A DNA stretch of 64,000 bases from Curtobacterium sp. PhB115 (GCF_003752025.1 NZ_RJKR01000005.1:906241-970240); one strand, 5' to 3'. Numbered from the stretch's first letter, positions 46,586 to 60,656 are shown. A program made the numbers and translations. The notes: generated from the sequence alone by a model not told the origin.

Positions 46586-46666
46586 CTACGGCGCGAGCCA
46601 CGGCACGCCCCCGCACGAGCGACCAGCCCGCGCCCGCCCGCACACGCGCCCGCACGCACACGCCCC

Positions 46667-47767
46667 TCACAACACCGGCGGGCAACTCTCCCGCAACAGC
46701 ACCTCGACGGGCAGCCGCACGGCGCGCGGCGGCCCCTCCCGGTGGTCGAGCCGGTCGACGATCGCCCGCACGGCAGCCCGCCCGAGCTCCCCCATCGGCT
46801 GGTGCACCGTGGTGAGCCGCGGCGACGAGAACCGCCCGGCGTCGATGCCGTCGAACCCGGTGACGACGACGTCCTCCGGCACGCGCAGCCCCCGGGCGGC
46901 AGCGGCGTCGAGCACACCGAGCGCCGACTGGTCGTTCGAGCAGACGATGGCCCGTGGCACGTCACCGGCGAGCAACGACGTCGCGAGCTCCCGCGCACGC
47001 ACCCGCCCGAAGTCGCCGTGCACGACACGGACCGCCGACGCCGGCACCCCGTGGTCGGCCAGCGCGGCGCGGAACCCCGTCGACCGCTCGATGTCGTCCG
47101 GGGAGTCGATCGGCCCGGCGACGTACGCGAGCGACCGGATACCCAGGCGCCCGATGACGTGCGACACGACGGTCCGCATGCCCGCGGCGTTGTCGACACT
47201 GACCGAGTCGAAGCCGTGCGAGCGCCGGTCGTCCGCGAGCACGACGACCGGGATCCGTCTGGCGACGTGCTCGAGCAGCTCGTCTGGCACGGTCTGAGCC
47301 AGCACGGCGAGGCCGTCGACGCGACCGGCGACGTCGTTCACGATGACGTCGCGCGACGAGCCGCGTCCAGCGGCGACCATGAGTGCGAGGCCGCGCTGCC
47401 ACGCCTCGGTCTCGGCGCCGCGCAGGACCTCGTCGAAGTACAGGTTCGAGGAGAACGGCTGGGTCACGTGCCGCCGGTCGTCGACCACTCGGACGCCGCC
47501 GTCGGTGACGAGGTCCGGCCGCTCGTCGGGCACCACGTCGAAGCCGGGCAGCAGCAGTCCGACGACGCCGGTGCGCTTGCCGGCGAGGGCCCGGGCATTG
47601 CCGGAGGGGACGTAGCCGAGGCTCCGGATCGCCGTCTGGACACGGTCCCTGGTGCCCTCGCGGACGGCGTCGGGCGTGCGCAGCACGCGCGAGACCGTGG
47701 CGATCGAGACCCCAGCGGCAGAGGCCACGTCGTAGACCGTGGGAGGTGCGGCACGCTGCTCAGCCAA
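46667..47767 (-). CDS. LacI-family transcriptional repressor
   Basis: A 366-residue regulator. The helix-turn-helix TVYDVASAAGVSIATVSRVLRTPDAV and hinge VPSGNARALAGKRTGVVGLLLPG are canonical, followed by the periplasmic-binding-protein-like effector domain (TVPDELLEHVARRIPVVVLAD, PRAIVCSNDQSALGVLDAA, GFDGIDAGRFSSPRLTTVHQP). It should repress the downstream ABC/GH1 operon through the operator at 46131-46144, with an oligosaccharide inducer. The start is TTG at 47767 with GGGGAGG 7 bases upstream; no ATG or GTG fits before the HTH. Confidence 0.9.
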   Translation of the reverse strand: MAEQRAAPPTVYDVASAAGVSIATVSRVLRTPDAVREGTRDRVQTAIRSLGYVPSGNARALAGKRTGVVGLLLPGFDVVPDERPDLVTDGGVRVVDDRRHVTQPFSSNLYFDEVLRGAETEAWQRGLALMVAAGRGSSRDVIVNDVAGRVDGLAVLAQTVPDELLEHVARRIPVVVLADDRRSHGFDSVSVDNAAGMRTVVSHVIGRLGIRSLAYVAGPIDSPDDIERSTGFRAALADHGVPASAVRVVHGDFGRVRARELATSLLAGDVPRAIVCSNDQSALGVLDAAAARGLRVPEDVVVTGFDGIDAGRFSSPRLTTVHQPMGELGRAAVRAIVDRLDHREGPPRAVRLPVEVLLRESCPPVL

Positions 47768-47996
47768 GCCGTGCCTCCCCTCCGACGTCCGTGGTGTCCG
47801 TGCGTCGACCGCTCGGCCGGACCATCCTAGGCATGCCGTCCGCACCGGACTTCCCCACAGGTCCCCGAGACCCCTTGCGGCGCGGAGACCGGCCGCGCCA
47901 CACTGTTGCGACCTCAGTACGTCCCGTGAGGAAGCGCACCGACGGGCCGGGTGCCCGTGCAACCACGATGCCCACACGCAGGGGAAGGACACCGAC

Positions 47997-48152
47997 ATGT
48001 CACAGGCGACACGATCCGGGAGCAAGCTGGCGAACCGCGCGAGCCACGACCAGGCCGAGGTGCGCGACGCGCTCCTCGAGCACACCGATGGTGGCTCCGC
48101 TTCGGTCTTCGACCAGCTCGACGCGGCGGAGGAACGCGCGGACCGCCCCTAG
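47997..48152 (+). CDS. small hypothetical protein, 51 aa
   Basis: A 51-residue hydrophilic protein (MSQATRSGSKLANRASHDQ, then EVRDALLEHTDGGSASVFDQLDAAEERADRP). GGAAGGA lies 7 bases before ATG 47997 and the third codon positions are mostly G/C, which supports expression. It has no known family; two short helices separated by a Gly/Ser turn are likely. It stands alone between the LacI gene and the GntR gene. Confidence 0.6.
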   Translation: MSQATRSGSKLANRASHDQAEVRDALLEHTDGGSASVFDQLDAAEERADRP

Positions 48153-48184
48153 CGGGCGGGTGCGGGCGGGCGGTTCCGGATCCG

Positions 48185-48194
48185 GCCTGGAGGC
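48185..48194. repeat. dispersed decamer GCCTGGAGGC (intergenic single copy)
   Basis: The context CGGCCTGGAGGCACGGGTCGG matches the copy at 27921-27930 over a longer stretch. It lies between the small ORF and the GntR gene, about 45 bases from the latter's stop. Confidence 0.7.
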
Positions 48195-48239
48195 ACGGGT
48201 CGGCTCGTCCGTTCCGCGACCGCGACGCAGGTGGTCGCG

Positions 48240-48941
48240 TCAGCGTTCGGTGGTGCCGACGATCGTCATGCCCGCGCCTCGCAGACGGCGGCGCTCCTGG
48301 GCGATCCAGCTGAGCAGGCGGTCGTTCGTGCCGGCGACGTGCGCCGCGACGAGTTCCGCTGCGCGGTCCGCGTCGCCGTCCCGCACGGCGTCGATGATGG
48401 CGCTGTGCTCCTCCCAGGCGGCGTCGCGAGCCTCGGGCGTGCGCACCTCGATCCACCGTGTGCGTTCGAGGCGCGTCAGTGCGTCGGCGATCGCGTCGGT
48501 GATGAACCGGTTGCCGCCGAGTGCGGCGAGGTCGAGGTGGAACGTCGAACCCATCCGGATGCCGGCCTGCTGGTCGGGCGTCGGACGGAGGGTGTCGAGG
48601 TGGCCACGGACCTCGGCGAGCTGTTCCGTGCTCGCGCGCTCGACGGCGAGCCGGGCGGCCGCGGGCTCGAGGACACCGCGGAGCTCGGCGAGCGACGCGA
48701 TCTCGTCCAGGTCGATCGGGGTGACCGTCCACGAGCGGCCCTCGTGCAGGATGAGCCCTTCGCGCTCGAGCCGCGACAGTGCCGCGCGGACGGGGGTCCT
48801 CGAGGCGTGGAACCGCGCCTCGAGACCGCGCTCGGAGATGCGCTCCCCCGGCGCGATGTCGAGCGTCAGGATCGCCGCACGGAGGTTGTCGTAGAGCTGG
48901 GCCGTCTGCGACACCGGGGTTGCATCGGTCGTGTCGGTCAC
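48240..48941 (-). CDS. GntR-family regulator, FCD type
   Basis: A 233-residue regulator. The winged helix (AQLYDNLRAAILTLDIAPGERISERGLEARFHASRTPVRAALSRLEREGL) and a C-terminal FCD all-helical domain (ELRGVLEPAAARLAVERA, STFHLDLAALGGNRF, EEHSAIIDAVRDGDADRAAELVAAHV) contain the Asp/His positions that bind a metal in FCD proteins. GTG at 48941 is the best start. It is divergent from an MFS gene, with two TGGTATACC sites between them, so it probably represses both. Confidence 0.88.
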   Translation of the reverse strand: MTDTTDATPVSQTAQLYDNLRAAILTLDIAPGERISERGLEARFHASRTPVRAALSRLEREGLILHEGRSWTVTPIDLDEIASLAELRGVLEPAAARLAVERASTEQLAEVRGHLDTLRPTPDQQAGIRMGSTFHLDLAALGGNRFITDAIADALTRLERTRWIEVRTPEARDAAWEEHSAIIDAVRDGDADRAAELVAAHVAGTNDRLLSWIAQERRRLRGAGMTIVGTTER

Positions 48942-48973
48942 GGCCCACGATCTTAGTAGCGCCGGTGCGGAAA

Positions 48974-48996
48974 TGGTATACCGTTTTGGTATACCA
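48974..48996. promoter_or_regulatory. paired GntR operators
   Basis: TGGTATACCG at 48974-48983 and TGGTATACCA at 48987-48996, 13 bases apart, each a palindrome around GTATAC, in the gap between the GntR and MFS genes. Confidence 0.75.
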
Positions 48997-49023
48997 ATCC
49001 GTTCCGTCCTGAAACGAACCTCC

Positions 49024-50226
49024 ATGAGCGCGACCGCCGCACCTCCGAAGCCCACCACGATCGGCCCTCGAGCGTGGACGATGCTCGCGCTCGGCGTCGC
49101 CGCGCAGGCCGCCGGGACCCTCGTGGTGACGGCCCCGGCACTCCTCATCCCGTACCTGCACGCCAACGGCACGTCGCTCACGGTGGCGGGGGTCCTCGCG
49201 GCGGCGCCGACCTTCGGCATGGTGCTGACCCTCATCGCCTGGGGTGCGATCACGGACCGGTTCGGTGAACGGATCGTCATCGCGGGCGGACTCGTGCTCA
49301 CCACCCTCGCGGTGGTCGGCGCCTGGGTCGCGGCCGGGGACCCGGTGCTGCTCGGCCTCGCGTTCCTGGCCGGCGGCATGACGAGTGCGTCCACGAACGC
49401 CGCGAGCGGCCGGGTGGTCGTCGGGTGGTTCCCGAAGGAGCGCCGGGGTCTCGCGATGGGGATCCGGCAGATGTCGCAGCCACTCGGGGTCACGCTCGCG
49501 GCGGTCACGGTGCCGCAGCTCGCCGAGTCGTCCGGCATCCGCGCGGCCCTCGTCCTGCCCGTCGTGCTCTGCGCGGTCCTCGCGGTGCTCTGTGCCGTCG
49601 GCATCCAGAACCCGCCGCGTCCGGCACGGCACACCGCCCCCTCCGAGACGACCGCGAACCCGTACCGGACGAGCGGGTTCCTCTGGCGCATCCACGCGGT
49701 GTCGATCCTGCTCGTCGTCCCGCAGTTCACGTTGTCGACCTACGGACTCGTCTGGCTCGTCGGACTCGGCTGGTCGACCCCCGCTGCCGGACTGCTCGTC
49801 GGGGCATCCCAGTTCGTCGGGGCGATCGGACGCATCCTCGTCGGGGTGTGGAGTGACCGAGCGGGCTCACGGGTCGGGCCCCTGCGGATCGTCGTCGTGA
49901 GCGCCGCTGTGGTGATGGGCGCTCTCGCACTCGTCGACCTGACACACCTGGCCGCCGCCGCGGTGTTCCTCGTCATCGCGACGAGCGTCACGGTCGCCGA
50001 CAACGGACTCGCCTACACGTCGGTGGCCGAGGCCGCCGGCCCGTTCTGGTCAGGACGAGCACTCGGTACCCAGAACACCGGGCAGTTCATCGCGGCGAGC
50101 GCCGTCGGGCCGGGGATCGGCGCCCTGGTCACCGCCCTCGGGTTCGCGGCGTCGTTCGGCATCGTCGCGGTGCTGCCGCTCCTGGCGCTCCCGCTGGTCC
50201 CGCGCACCGATCGTTCACACGACTGA
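49024..50226 (+). CDS. MFS transporter (12-helix, CynX/OFA-like)
   Basis: A 400-residue permease. AWGAITDRFGERIVI is MFS motif A, GRVVVGWFPKERRGLAMGIRQMSQPLG resembles oxalate/formate- or cyanate-type carriers, and the second-half copy is VGVWSDRAGSRVG. The substrate is probably a small organic acid or nutrient whose presence is sensed by the divergent GntR protein. ATG 49024 is chosen because the upstream reading frame covers the operators; no clear ribosome binding site. It ends in a long bidirectional hairpin. Confidence 0.87.
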   Translation: MSATAAPPKPTTIGPRAWTMLALGVAAQAAGTLVVTAPALLIPYLHANGTSLTVAGVLAAAPTFGMVLTLIAWGAITDRFGERIVIAGGLVLTTLAVVGAWVAAGDPVLLGLAFLAGGMTSASTNAASGRVVVGWFPKERRGLAMGIRQMSQPLGVTLAAVTVPQLAESSGIRAALVLPVVLCAVLAVLCAVGIQNPPRPARHTAPSETTANPYRTSGFLWRIHAVSILLVVPQFTLSTYGLVWLVGLGWSTPAAGLLVGASQFVGAIGRILVGVWSDRAGSRVGPLRIVVVSAAVVMGALALVDLTHLAAAAVFLVIATSVTVADNGLAYTSVAEAAGPFWSGRALGTQNTGQFIAASAVGPGIGALVTALGFAASFGIVAVLPLLALPLVPRTDRSHD

Positions 50227-50243
50227 CGGACGCGCGCCGAGCA

Positions 50244-50302
50244 CTTCGTGAGCAGGAATGGTCGACTCCCCTGACCGGACCCGACCGTTCCTGCTCACGA
50301 AG
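50244..50302. terminator. bidirectional terminator with 21-bp stem
   Basis: CTTCGTGAGCAGGAATGGTCG at 50244-50264 pairs with 50282-50302 (one G-T pair) over a 17-base C-rich loop, between the convergent MFS and baeRF genes. Confidence 0.8.
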
Positions 50303-50338
50303 CACGGTTCTCGGCACGTCGCCCGCGTCCCCCCTGAC

Positions 50339-51502
50339 TCAGGCCGGGACGGCAGGCCCGACCGGCCAGCGCAGGAGTGCCGCCGCGGCAGCGCCGCCGG
50401 GCAACGACGCCGCGTTCACCAGCACGAGCTCGGCATCGGTCAGCACCGCGGCCCGGACGAGCGCGCACACCGCCGGCACCGCTCCGATGACGGGGACGCC
50501 GGACGCCTGCTCCGGCGCCGTCGCCACCCACGGTGCTCCCGCGAGTGCGAACAACGTCCGGTCCCCGATCGCCACCGCGTCGAGGGCGACCGTTGCACCC
50601 TGGGCCTGCTGCAGTGCCTCGACGACGGACCCGATCCCCGTCACGACCTGGTTGTCCCCGCGGCCGATGTGGGTGCGGAGCAGGTCCTCGAGGTCGTGCC
50701 GACGGGTGGCGACGACCCGCGCGAGGGCGGTCTCGACGTGCTCGACGAACGCCTGCTTCGATCCGGCGTCGGCGCGGGGGTCGCCCGGGAACACCGACAC
50801 GAGCGCGCGGGTCTCGGCCGAGAACGCCTTCACCAGGAGTTCGCGGGCCGTGACGTCGCCGGCGACCACGACGAGCCCGGGGCGGAGTGAGCGCACGGTC
50901 TCGTCGACGGCCGACGCGGTCTCCGAGGAGTTCTGCTTCCAGATCTCCTCGGTGTGCTGCTGCCAGTGCGGCTGCTTCCAGCCGGTGCCGGCCTTTGCGT
51001 AGTGCAGCGTGTCGTTGCGCCCCTGCACCTGTTGCTCGGAGGCCTCGGCGGCGACGGGTGCGTGCCCGAGACGGTAGGCGCGGAAGGCCCCGCCCTCCTT
51101 GCCGGCGTGCACGACCAGGAAGGGCAGGTCGACCGGGCGGTGCGCCACGAGCGGCACGAGGTCCGGGACGGCTCCGACGCCGACCGACTCGGGGCCGTGC
51201 AACTGGCCGGGCAGGACCTCGCTCAGCACGACGGTGTCGTCGTGCACGAGCACGTACCGGGTCACGGGCGACGGGACGCCGGGCTCCTGTTCGAACTCTG
51301 CGGCGACGAGGTCGACGACGTCGTCGGTGGCCCCCTGCGCTCGCAGCGATTCCTCTACAGCACGGAGCTTGAGCGCCGCCTGGCGCCGCGGATCCTCCAC
51401 GTTGCCGGAGACGTCGGCGTAGGCCCAGGCCCACGTCCCTCCGCCCTCGAGTCGTTCCCCCAGGATCCGGTGCAGTTCGCTCGTCGCGTTGGTCGACGTC
51501 AT
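50339..51502 (-). CDS. baeRF-type (Rv2629-like, eRF1-fold) protein
   Basis: A 387-residue protein of the bacterial/archaeal eRF1-related group (baeRF family 2, as mycobacterial Rv2629). Typical stretches are RYVLVHDDTVVLSEVLPGQ, LPFLVVHAGKEGGAFRAYRLG, GRNDTLHYAKAGTGWKQPHWQQHTEEIWKQN, LVVVAGDVTARELLVKAF and the C-terminal ELVLVNAASLPGGAAAAALLRW. eRF1-fold proteins of this kind are thought to act at ribosomes, in peptidyl-tRNA release or stress translation; experimental knowledge is thin. ATG 51502 has AGGAG 6 bases away. It is divergent from the sugar importer operon. Confidence 0.82.
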   Translation of the reverse strand: MTSTNATSELHRILGERLEGGGTWAWAYADVSGNVEDPRRQAALKLRAVEESLRAQGATDDVVDLVAAEFEQEPGVPSPVTRYVLVHDDTVVLSEVLPGQLHGPESVGVGAVPDLVPLVAHRPVDLPFLVVHAGKEGGAFRAYRLGHAPVAAEASEQQVQGRNDTLHYAKAGTGWKQPHWQQHTEEIWKQNSSETASAVDETVRSLRPGLVVVAGDVTARELLVKAFSAETRALVSVFPGDPRADAGSKQAFVEHVETALARVVATRRHDLEDLLRTHIGRGDNQVVTGIGSVVEALQQAQGATVALDAVAIGDRTLFALAGAPWVATAPEQASGVPVIGAVPAVCALVRAAVLTDAELVLVNAASLPGGAAAAALLRWPVGPAVPA

Positions 51503-51618
51503 GGCAGCTCCTCTCGGACGGTTGCCGGAGCGGATGAGCCCCGGCGCTCTCACGTGCGACCACCCTTCACCCCGTGGCCGTCGGGCGTCCACAGTCAGGA
51601 GCGAACACCCAGTCACGA

Positions 51619-51646
51619 AACCACAGCGACGCTCGGTTCTGTGGTT
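51619..51646. promoter_or_regulatory. candidate operator of the beta-galactosidase operon
   Basis: AACCACAG at 51619-51626 and CTGTGGTT at 51639-51646 form a perfect 8-bp inverted repeat with a 12-base gap, 40 bases upstream of the solute-binding gene. The cognate regulator is not identifiable in the window. Confidence 0.45.
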
Positions 51647-51688
51647 GGCTGATCTCGACCCCGATCGACGACGAACCGGAGTGCGGCA

Positions 51689-53043
51689 ATGACGCCACGA
51701 CCACGACCCATCTCCAGACGCCAACTGCTGGGATTCGGCATCGGCACGGCAGCGGCAGGGCTGCTCGCCGGCTGCGCGGTCCCCGGTTCCACGAACGTGA
51801 ACAAAGCTGCCCTCGTGCCGGCCGCCGCGTCTGGTGAGACCGTCCAGCTGACGTACTGGGCCTGGCTGAAGGACCTCCAGAAGGTCTGCGACGTCTGGAA
51901 CGAGACGCACCCGGACATCCAGGTCTCGGCGAACTGGATCCCCGGCGGCAACAGTGGCGGGTACCAGAAGATGTACTCCGCGCTCGCGGCCGGCGGCGGC
52001 CCGGACATCGGCCAGGTCGAGCTCCGCCAGATCCCCGAGTTCATGCTCGCGAACGGGCTGGTCGACCTCGCCCGCTACGGCGCGAAGGACTACGAGTCGA
52101 AGTACGACGAGGCGGCGTGGGCGCAGGTGTCGTTCGTGGACGGCGTCTACGGCATCCCCCAGGACACCGGCCCGATGGGCTTCTACTACCAGACCGCCCT
52201 GCTCGAACAGGCCGGCGGCGAACCCCCGGCGACGTGGGACGAGTGGCGTGACCTGGCCGAGAAGGTCCGGAAGACCGGCAAGCAGAACTACCTCGAGGTC
52301 TTCCCGGTCTCCGACGCGTCGCCGTTCGCCGCGTACGCGCAGCAGGCCGGTGCCCGCTGGTTCAAGGTCGACGGTGACGAGTGGGTGGTCGACCTGACGG
52401 ACGACAAGACGCTCATGGTCGCCGACTTCTTCGACGGGGTGATCGACGACAAGCTGGTGGACACCTCCGCCGGCGCCTACTCCCCCGGCTGGTACGCCTC
52501 TGCGGCGAGCGGCAAGATCGCCGCCGTCACGAGTGCGAGCTGGGGTGACGCCCTGATCGAGTCCGTGCAGGGCGGCGAGGGCAAGTGGAAGGTCGCCCCC
52601 ATGCAGAAGTGGGGCTCCGACGGCTTCGGCTCGAGCGCGATCGGCGGTTCGACGGCCGCGGTGCTGGCGAACGCGAAGCACCCGAAGGAGGCGCTCGAGT
52701 TCATCACGTGGATGACGACCTCGAAGGAGGGCATCGACGCGATGATCAAGTACTGCGGCATCGGCTGGTCCCCCGCGGTCGACTACATCGGCAAGCAGCG
52801 CGAGCAGCCGTCGAAGTGGTTCTCGGGACAGAACTACAACGAGGACGTCTTCGTGCCGGCCTCGAAGGAGCAGAACGTCGACTGGTCCTGGTCGCCGGTG
52901 ACCCAGTCGGCCTTCACGAGTCTGCAGAACCAGTTCCGCCGGAAGCTCACCTCAGGGCTCAAGCTCTCCGACGCGGTCGAGCTCGCGCAGCGCGAGATCG
53001 TCCAGTCGTTCAAGGACAAGGGCCTCAGCGTCAGGACAGCACG

Positions 53044-53047
<4 letters not shown>
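51689..53047 (+). CDS. family 1 sugar-binding lipoprotein (ABC CUT1)
   Basis: A 452-residue SBP_bac_1 lipoprotein. The N-terminus ISRRQLLGFGIGTAAAGLLAGC has twin arginines and a lipobox (C29), so Tat export of the folded protein is possible. TYWAWLKDLQKVCDVWNETHPDIQV and AAGGGPDIGQVELRQIPEFM are the ligand-cleft regions. The linked LacZ-type enzyme implies a beta-galactoside. ATG 51689 follows GGAG by 8 bases. The stop overlaps the first permease start by GTGA. Confidence 0.92.
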
Positions 53048-58126
<5,079 letters not shown>

Positions 58127-58152
58127 GGGGCGCTTGCTGCGTCCGGCTCGTG

Positions 58153-58214
58153 CGCGCCCCGCTGTCGTCGTCGCGCCCCGGCTCTTCGGGGCGCGATGAC
58201 GACAGCGGGGCGCG
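58153..58214. terminator. very strong bidirectional terminator (28-bp stem)
   Basis: CGCGCCCCGCTGTCGTCGTC... at 58153-58180 pairs with 58187-58214 (one G-T pair) across a 6-base loop. A smaller hairpin, TGTGCCGC/GCGGCACA, follows at 58225-58245. They separate the convergent beta-galactosidase and DUF3151 genes. Confidence 0.85.
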
Positions 58215-58271
58215 ATCTGTCGACTGTGCCGCGCCGTGCGGCACAGCGACCGCGCGGCGCGCCGCGCCGCG

Positions 58272-58697
58272 CTACGCGCCGGCGGACAGGGCGCGCAGGG
58301 CCTCGGGATCGCTCGCGTCCAAGAAGTCGGTCAGGCGCTCGGGCTCGCCGGGCTCGTCGATCGCCTCGGCCGCACGGCGCAGCGCGAACAGGGCACGGAG
58401 CACGCCCCGGTTCGGCTCGTGCGACCACGGCACCGGACCGGCACCACGCCAGCCCGCCTTGCGCAGGGCATCGAGACCGCGGTGGTACCCGACGCGGGCG
58501 TAGGCGTACGACTCGAGCGTCGCGCCGCGCGCCCAGGCCTCGTCGGCGAGGAGCGCCCACGCGAGGCTCGACGACGGGTGCGACACCACCACGCTGGCGA
58601 CGGGAGCGTCGGCGGCGAGCGCCGCGGTCACCTCGGGTTCGGCGGGGAGCAGGGTCTCGGGGTTCGTCGACGGGGTCGGCAACAGGTTCTCCGGCAT
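58272..58697 (-). CDS. DUF3151 family protein
   Basis: A 141-residue soluble actinobacterial protein. The block SHPSSSLAWALLADEAWARG, then YAYARVGYHRGLDALRKAGWRGAGPVPWSHEPNRGVLRALFAL, is the conserved DUF3151 core and is rich in aromatic and basic residues. Function unknown. ATG 58697 has no ribosome binding site; CAGGCT lies six bases upstream, a possible weak -10 for a leaderless message. Confidence 0.85.
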   Translation of the reverse strand: MPENLLPTPSTNPETLLPAEPEVTAALAADAPVASVVVSHPSSSLAWALLADEAWARGATLESYAYARVGYHRGLDALRKAGWRGAGPVPWSHEPNRGVLRALFALRRAAEAIDEPGEPERLTDFLDASDPEALRALSAGA

Positions 58698-58739
58698 GCC
58701 CCCAGCCTGTCATCCCTTGCGGGTCGCCGCAGCCGGGAT

Positions 58740-58974
58740 TACCGTGGGTGGCACCTCGTCGTCATCACGAGGCCCCCGGGGCGGGAGACCGACCGGCGGC
58801 ACGGATGGCGGACACGGGGGTTCCCCGACGGAAGAAGACGGATTGCTGTCGATCACCGGTTCTGCTCAGCCCACGCGCTGACACCGTGATCGTCGCGCCC
58901 ACGTCGGGCGCTCCACCGCACTGCGGTGGGTCCGGTGTCGTGCGCCCAGCATCGACATCTCCGGAGGCACCTCC
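58740..58974 (+). promoter_or_regulatory. candidate structured leader of the ABC-F gene
   Basis: TACCGT at 58740-58745 would give a leader of about 220 bases. It contains a two-tier hairpin (GGGCGC 58906-58911 with GCGCCC 58942-58947; inside it CCACCGC/GCGGTGG, 58913-58929) and a Shine-Dalgarno GGAGG (58963-58967) that can pair with CTCC just before the ATG. A 65-codon upstream frame from 58805 overlaps the gene start. No other gene is visible in this gap. Confidence 0.4.
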
Positions 58975-60606
58975 ATGCCCAGCAGTCCGTCCGTCGTCCT
59001 GAACGACGTCACCTTCACCTGGCCCGACGGCACCGTCGCGCTCGATCACCTCACCACCGCGTTCGGTCGGGGCCGGACCGGCTTGGTCGGGAGGAACGGG
59101 GCCGGCAAGTCCACGCTGGTCCGGCTCGCGACCGGCCGGCTCCACCCCACGTCGGGCACCATCTCGACGTCGGGTCCCGTCGACCACCTGCCCCAACGGC
59201 TCTCCCCGCCGGCACGGCCTGATCGCCGCTGGCGCGTCGATCACGAACCGGCGGCGTGGGCCCACACCGGCGAGGACGACACGGTCGCCGACCTGCTCGG
59301 CATCCGGTCGACGCTCACCGCGCTCCGGGCCGTGCTGTCCGGCGACGCCGCACCGGCCCACTTCGACGCGATCGGTGACGACTGGGACCTGGAGGAACGC
59401 GCCGCCGCGGTGCTCGAACGCGTCGGGCTCGACGGCACCGAACTCGACCGGCCGGTGTCGACGCTCTCCGGCGGGCAGTCCGTGCTCGCCGCCGTCGCGG
59501 GCGTGCGGTTGCGCGGTCGGCCGATCGTGTTCCTGGACGAACCGACGAACAACCTCGACCGCCGCGCACGAGGCCTCCTGCTCGACCTGGTCGACGACTG
59601 GCGCGGCACCCTCGTGCTCGTCAGCCACGACCGGGAGCTGCTCGAGCACGTCGACGAGATCGTGGAGCTCCGCGCCGGGGCGATGACCGTCTTCGGCGGG
59701 ACGTTCAGCGCGTTCGAGGAGCACCTCGCCGTGCAGCAGGCCGCCGTCGAGCGCGAGGTCCGCGTCGCCGAGCAGCGGCACCGCACCGAGAAACGGCAGC
59801 GCATCGAGGCGGAGACGAAGATCGCCCGTCGTGCTAAGGCTGGTGAGAAGGCGGGCCGGTCGATGCCGAAGATCCTGGCGAACGAGCAGCGGAAGAAGGC
59901 GCAGGAGACCGCCGGCCGACTGCGGGTCGGGTACGCCGACGACGAGGCGGCGGCGCTCGCCACGAAGCGCGAGGCCGAACTCCGGCTGCGCGACGACGAG
60001 TCGATCCACGTCGCACTGCCCGACCCGGAGGTGCCCGCATCGCGGCGGATCGCCACCGTGACCGTCCGGGGGCGGGACACCATCGTGCAGGGGCCGGAGC
60101 GGATCGCCGTCACCGGGGACAACGGCGTCGGCAAGTCGACCCTGCTCGAGCAGCTGGTCCGCGACCCCGCTGCCCGGGAGCACCCGCTGCCGGACACCAC
60201 GGCCCTCGCCCACGTCGACCGCATCGCGTACCTGCCACAGCGGAAGGACACGCTCGACGACTCCGCGACGGTGCTCGACAACGTGCGACGGGACGCCCCG
60301 CACGTGTCGGACGCCGAGGTCAGGAACCGCCTGGCGAAGTTCCTGGTGCGCGGGGACACCGTCGACCGTCCGGCTGGGGCGCTGTCCGGTGGGGAGCGGT
60401 TCCGCGTCGCGCTCGCGACCCTGGTGCTCGCCGACCCGCCGCCGCAGCTGCTCGTGCTGGACGAGCCGACGAACGACCTCGACCTGACGAGCGTCGACCA
60501 GCTCGTCGACGCCCTGCGGGCCTACCGGGGAGCGCTCGTGGTGGTCAGCCACGACGAGACGTTCCTCCACCGGCTGGGCCTCGACGCACGGATCGAGCTC
60601 GAGTGA
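58975..60606 (+). CDS. ABC-F family ATPase
   Basis: A 543-residue soluble protein with two ABC domains and no membrane segments. Domain 1 has GRNGAGKST, TLSGGQ and FLDEPTNNLD. The interdomain linker (about 240-340) is a charged helical hairpin (RHRTEKRQRIEAETKIARRAKAGEKAGRSMP). Domain 2 has GDNGVGKST, ALSGGER and VLDEPTNDLD. ABC-F proteins bind the ribosomal E site and either rescue stalled ribosomes or displace antibiotics. The degenerate, short first ATPase region places it with actinobacterial ABC-F proteins of uncertain drug role. GGAGG precedes ATG 58975 by 7 bases. Confidence 0.88.
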   Translation: MPSSPSVVLNDVTFTWPDGTVALDHLTTAFGRGRTGLVGRNGAGKSTLVRLATGRLHPTSGTISTSGPVDHLPQRLSPPARPDRRWRVDHEPAAWAHTGEDDTVADLLGIRSTLTALRAVLSGDAAPAHFDAIGDDWDLEERAAAVLERVGLDGTELDRPVSTLSGGQSVLAAVAGVRLRGRPIVFLDEPTNNLDRRARGLLLDLVDDWRGTLVLVSHDRELLEHVDEIVELRAGAMTVFGGTFSAFEEHLAVQQAAVEREVRVAEQRHRTEKRQRIEAETKIARRAKAGEKAGRSMPKILANEQRKKAQETAGRLRVGYADDEAAALATKREAELRLRDDESIHVALPDPEVPASRRIATVTVRGRDTIVQGPERIAVTGDNGVGKSTLLEQLVRDPAAREHPLPDTTALAHVDRIAYLPQRKDTLDDSATVLDNVRRDAPHVSDAEVRNRLAKFLVRGDTVDRPAGALSGGERFRVALATLVLADPPPQLLVLDEPTNDLDLTSVDQLVDALRAYRGALVVVSHDETFLHRLGLDARIELE

Positions 60607-60622
60607 GCGACGACCGTCAGCG

Positions 60623-60656
60623 CAGCGCCCTCAACGACGCGGCGCTCTCAACGACG
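60623..60656. repeat. 17-bp tandem repeat spanning the SDR stop codon
   Basis: CAGCGCCCTCAACGACG (60623-60639) and CGGCGCTCTCAACGACG (60640-60656) match at 15 of 17 positions. The second contains the stop of the minus-strand SDR gene (60648-60650). Confidence 0.8.

Larger units (their letters stand above)
46145..46666. other. 522-bp intergenic region built of repeats
   Basis: No credible gene in either strand; open frames here are repeat-driven. It contains a 21-bp tandem array and a duplicated 126-bp hairpin element (separate entries), then a C-rich stretch to the repressor gene's end. Confidence 0.7.

Noticed and set aside
58805..59002. Independent gene of 65 codons before the ABC-F gene
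   Set aside because: It has no ribosome binding site and no family resemblance, and it overlaps the ABC-F start; kept only as a possible regulatory upstream frame.
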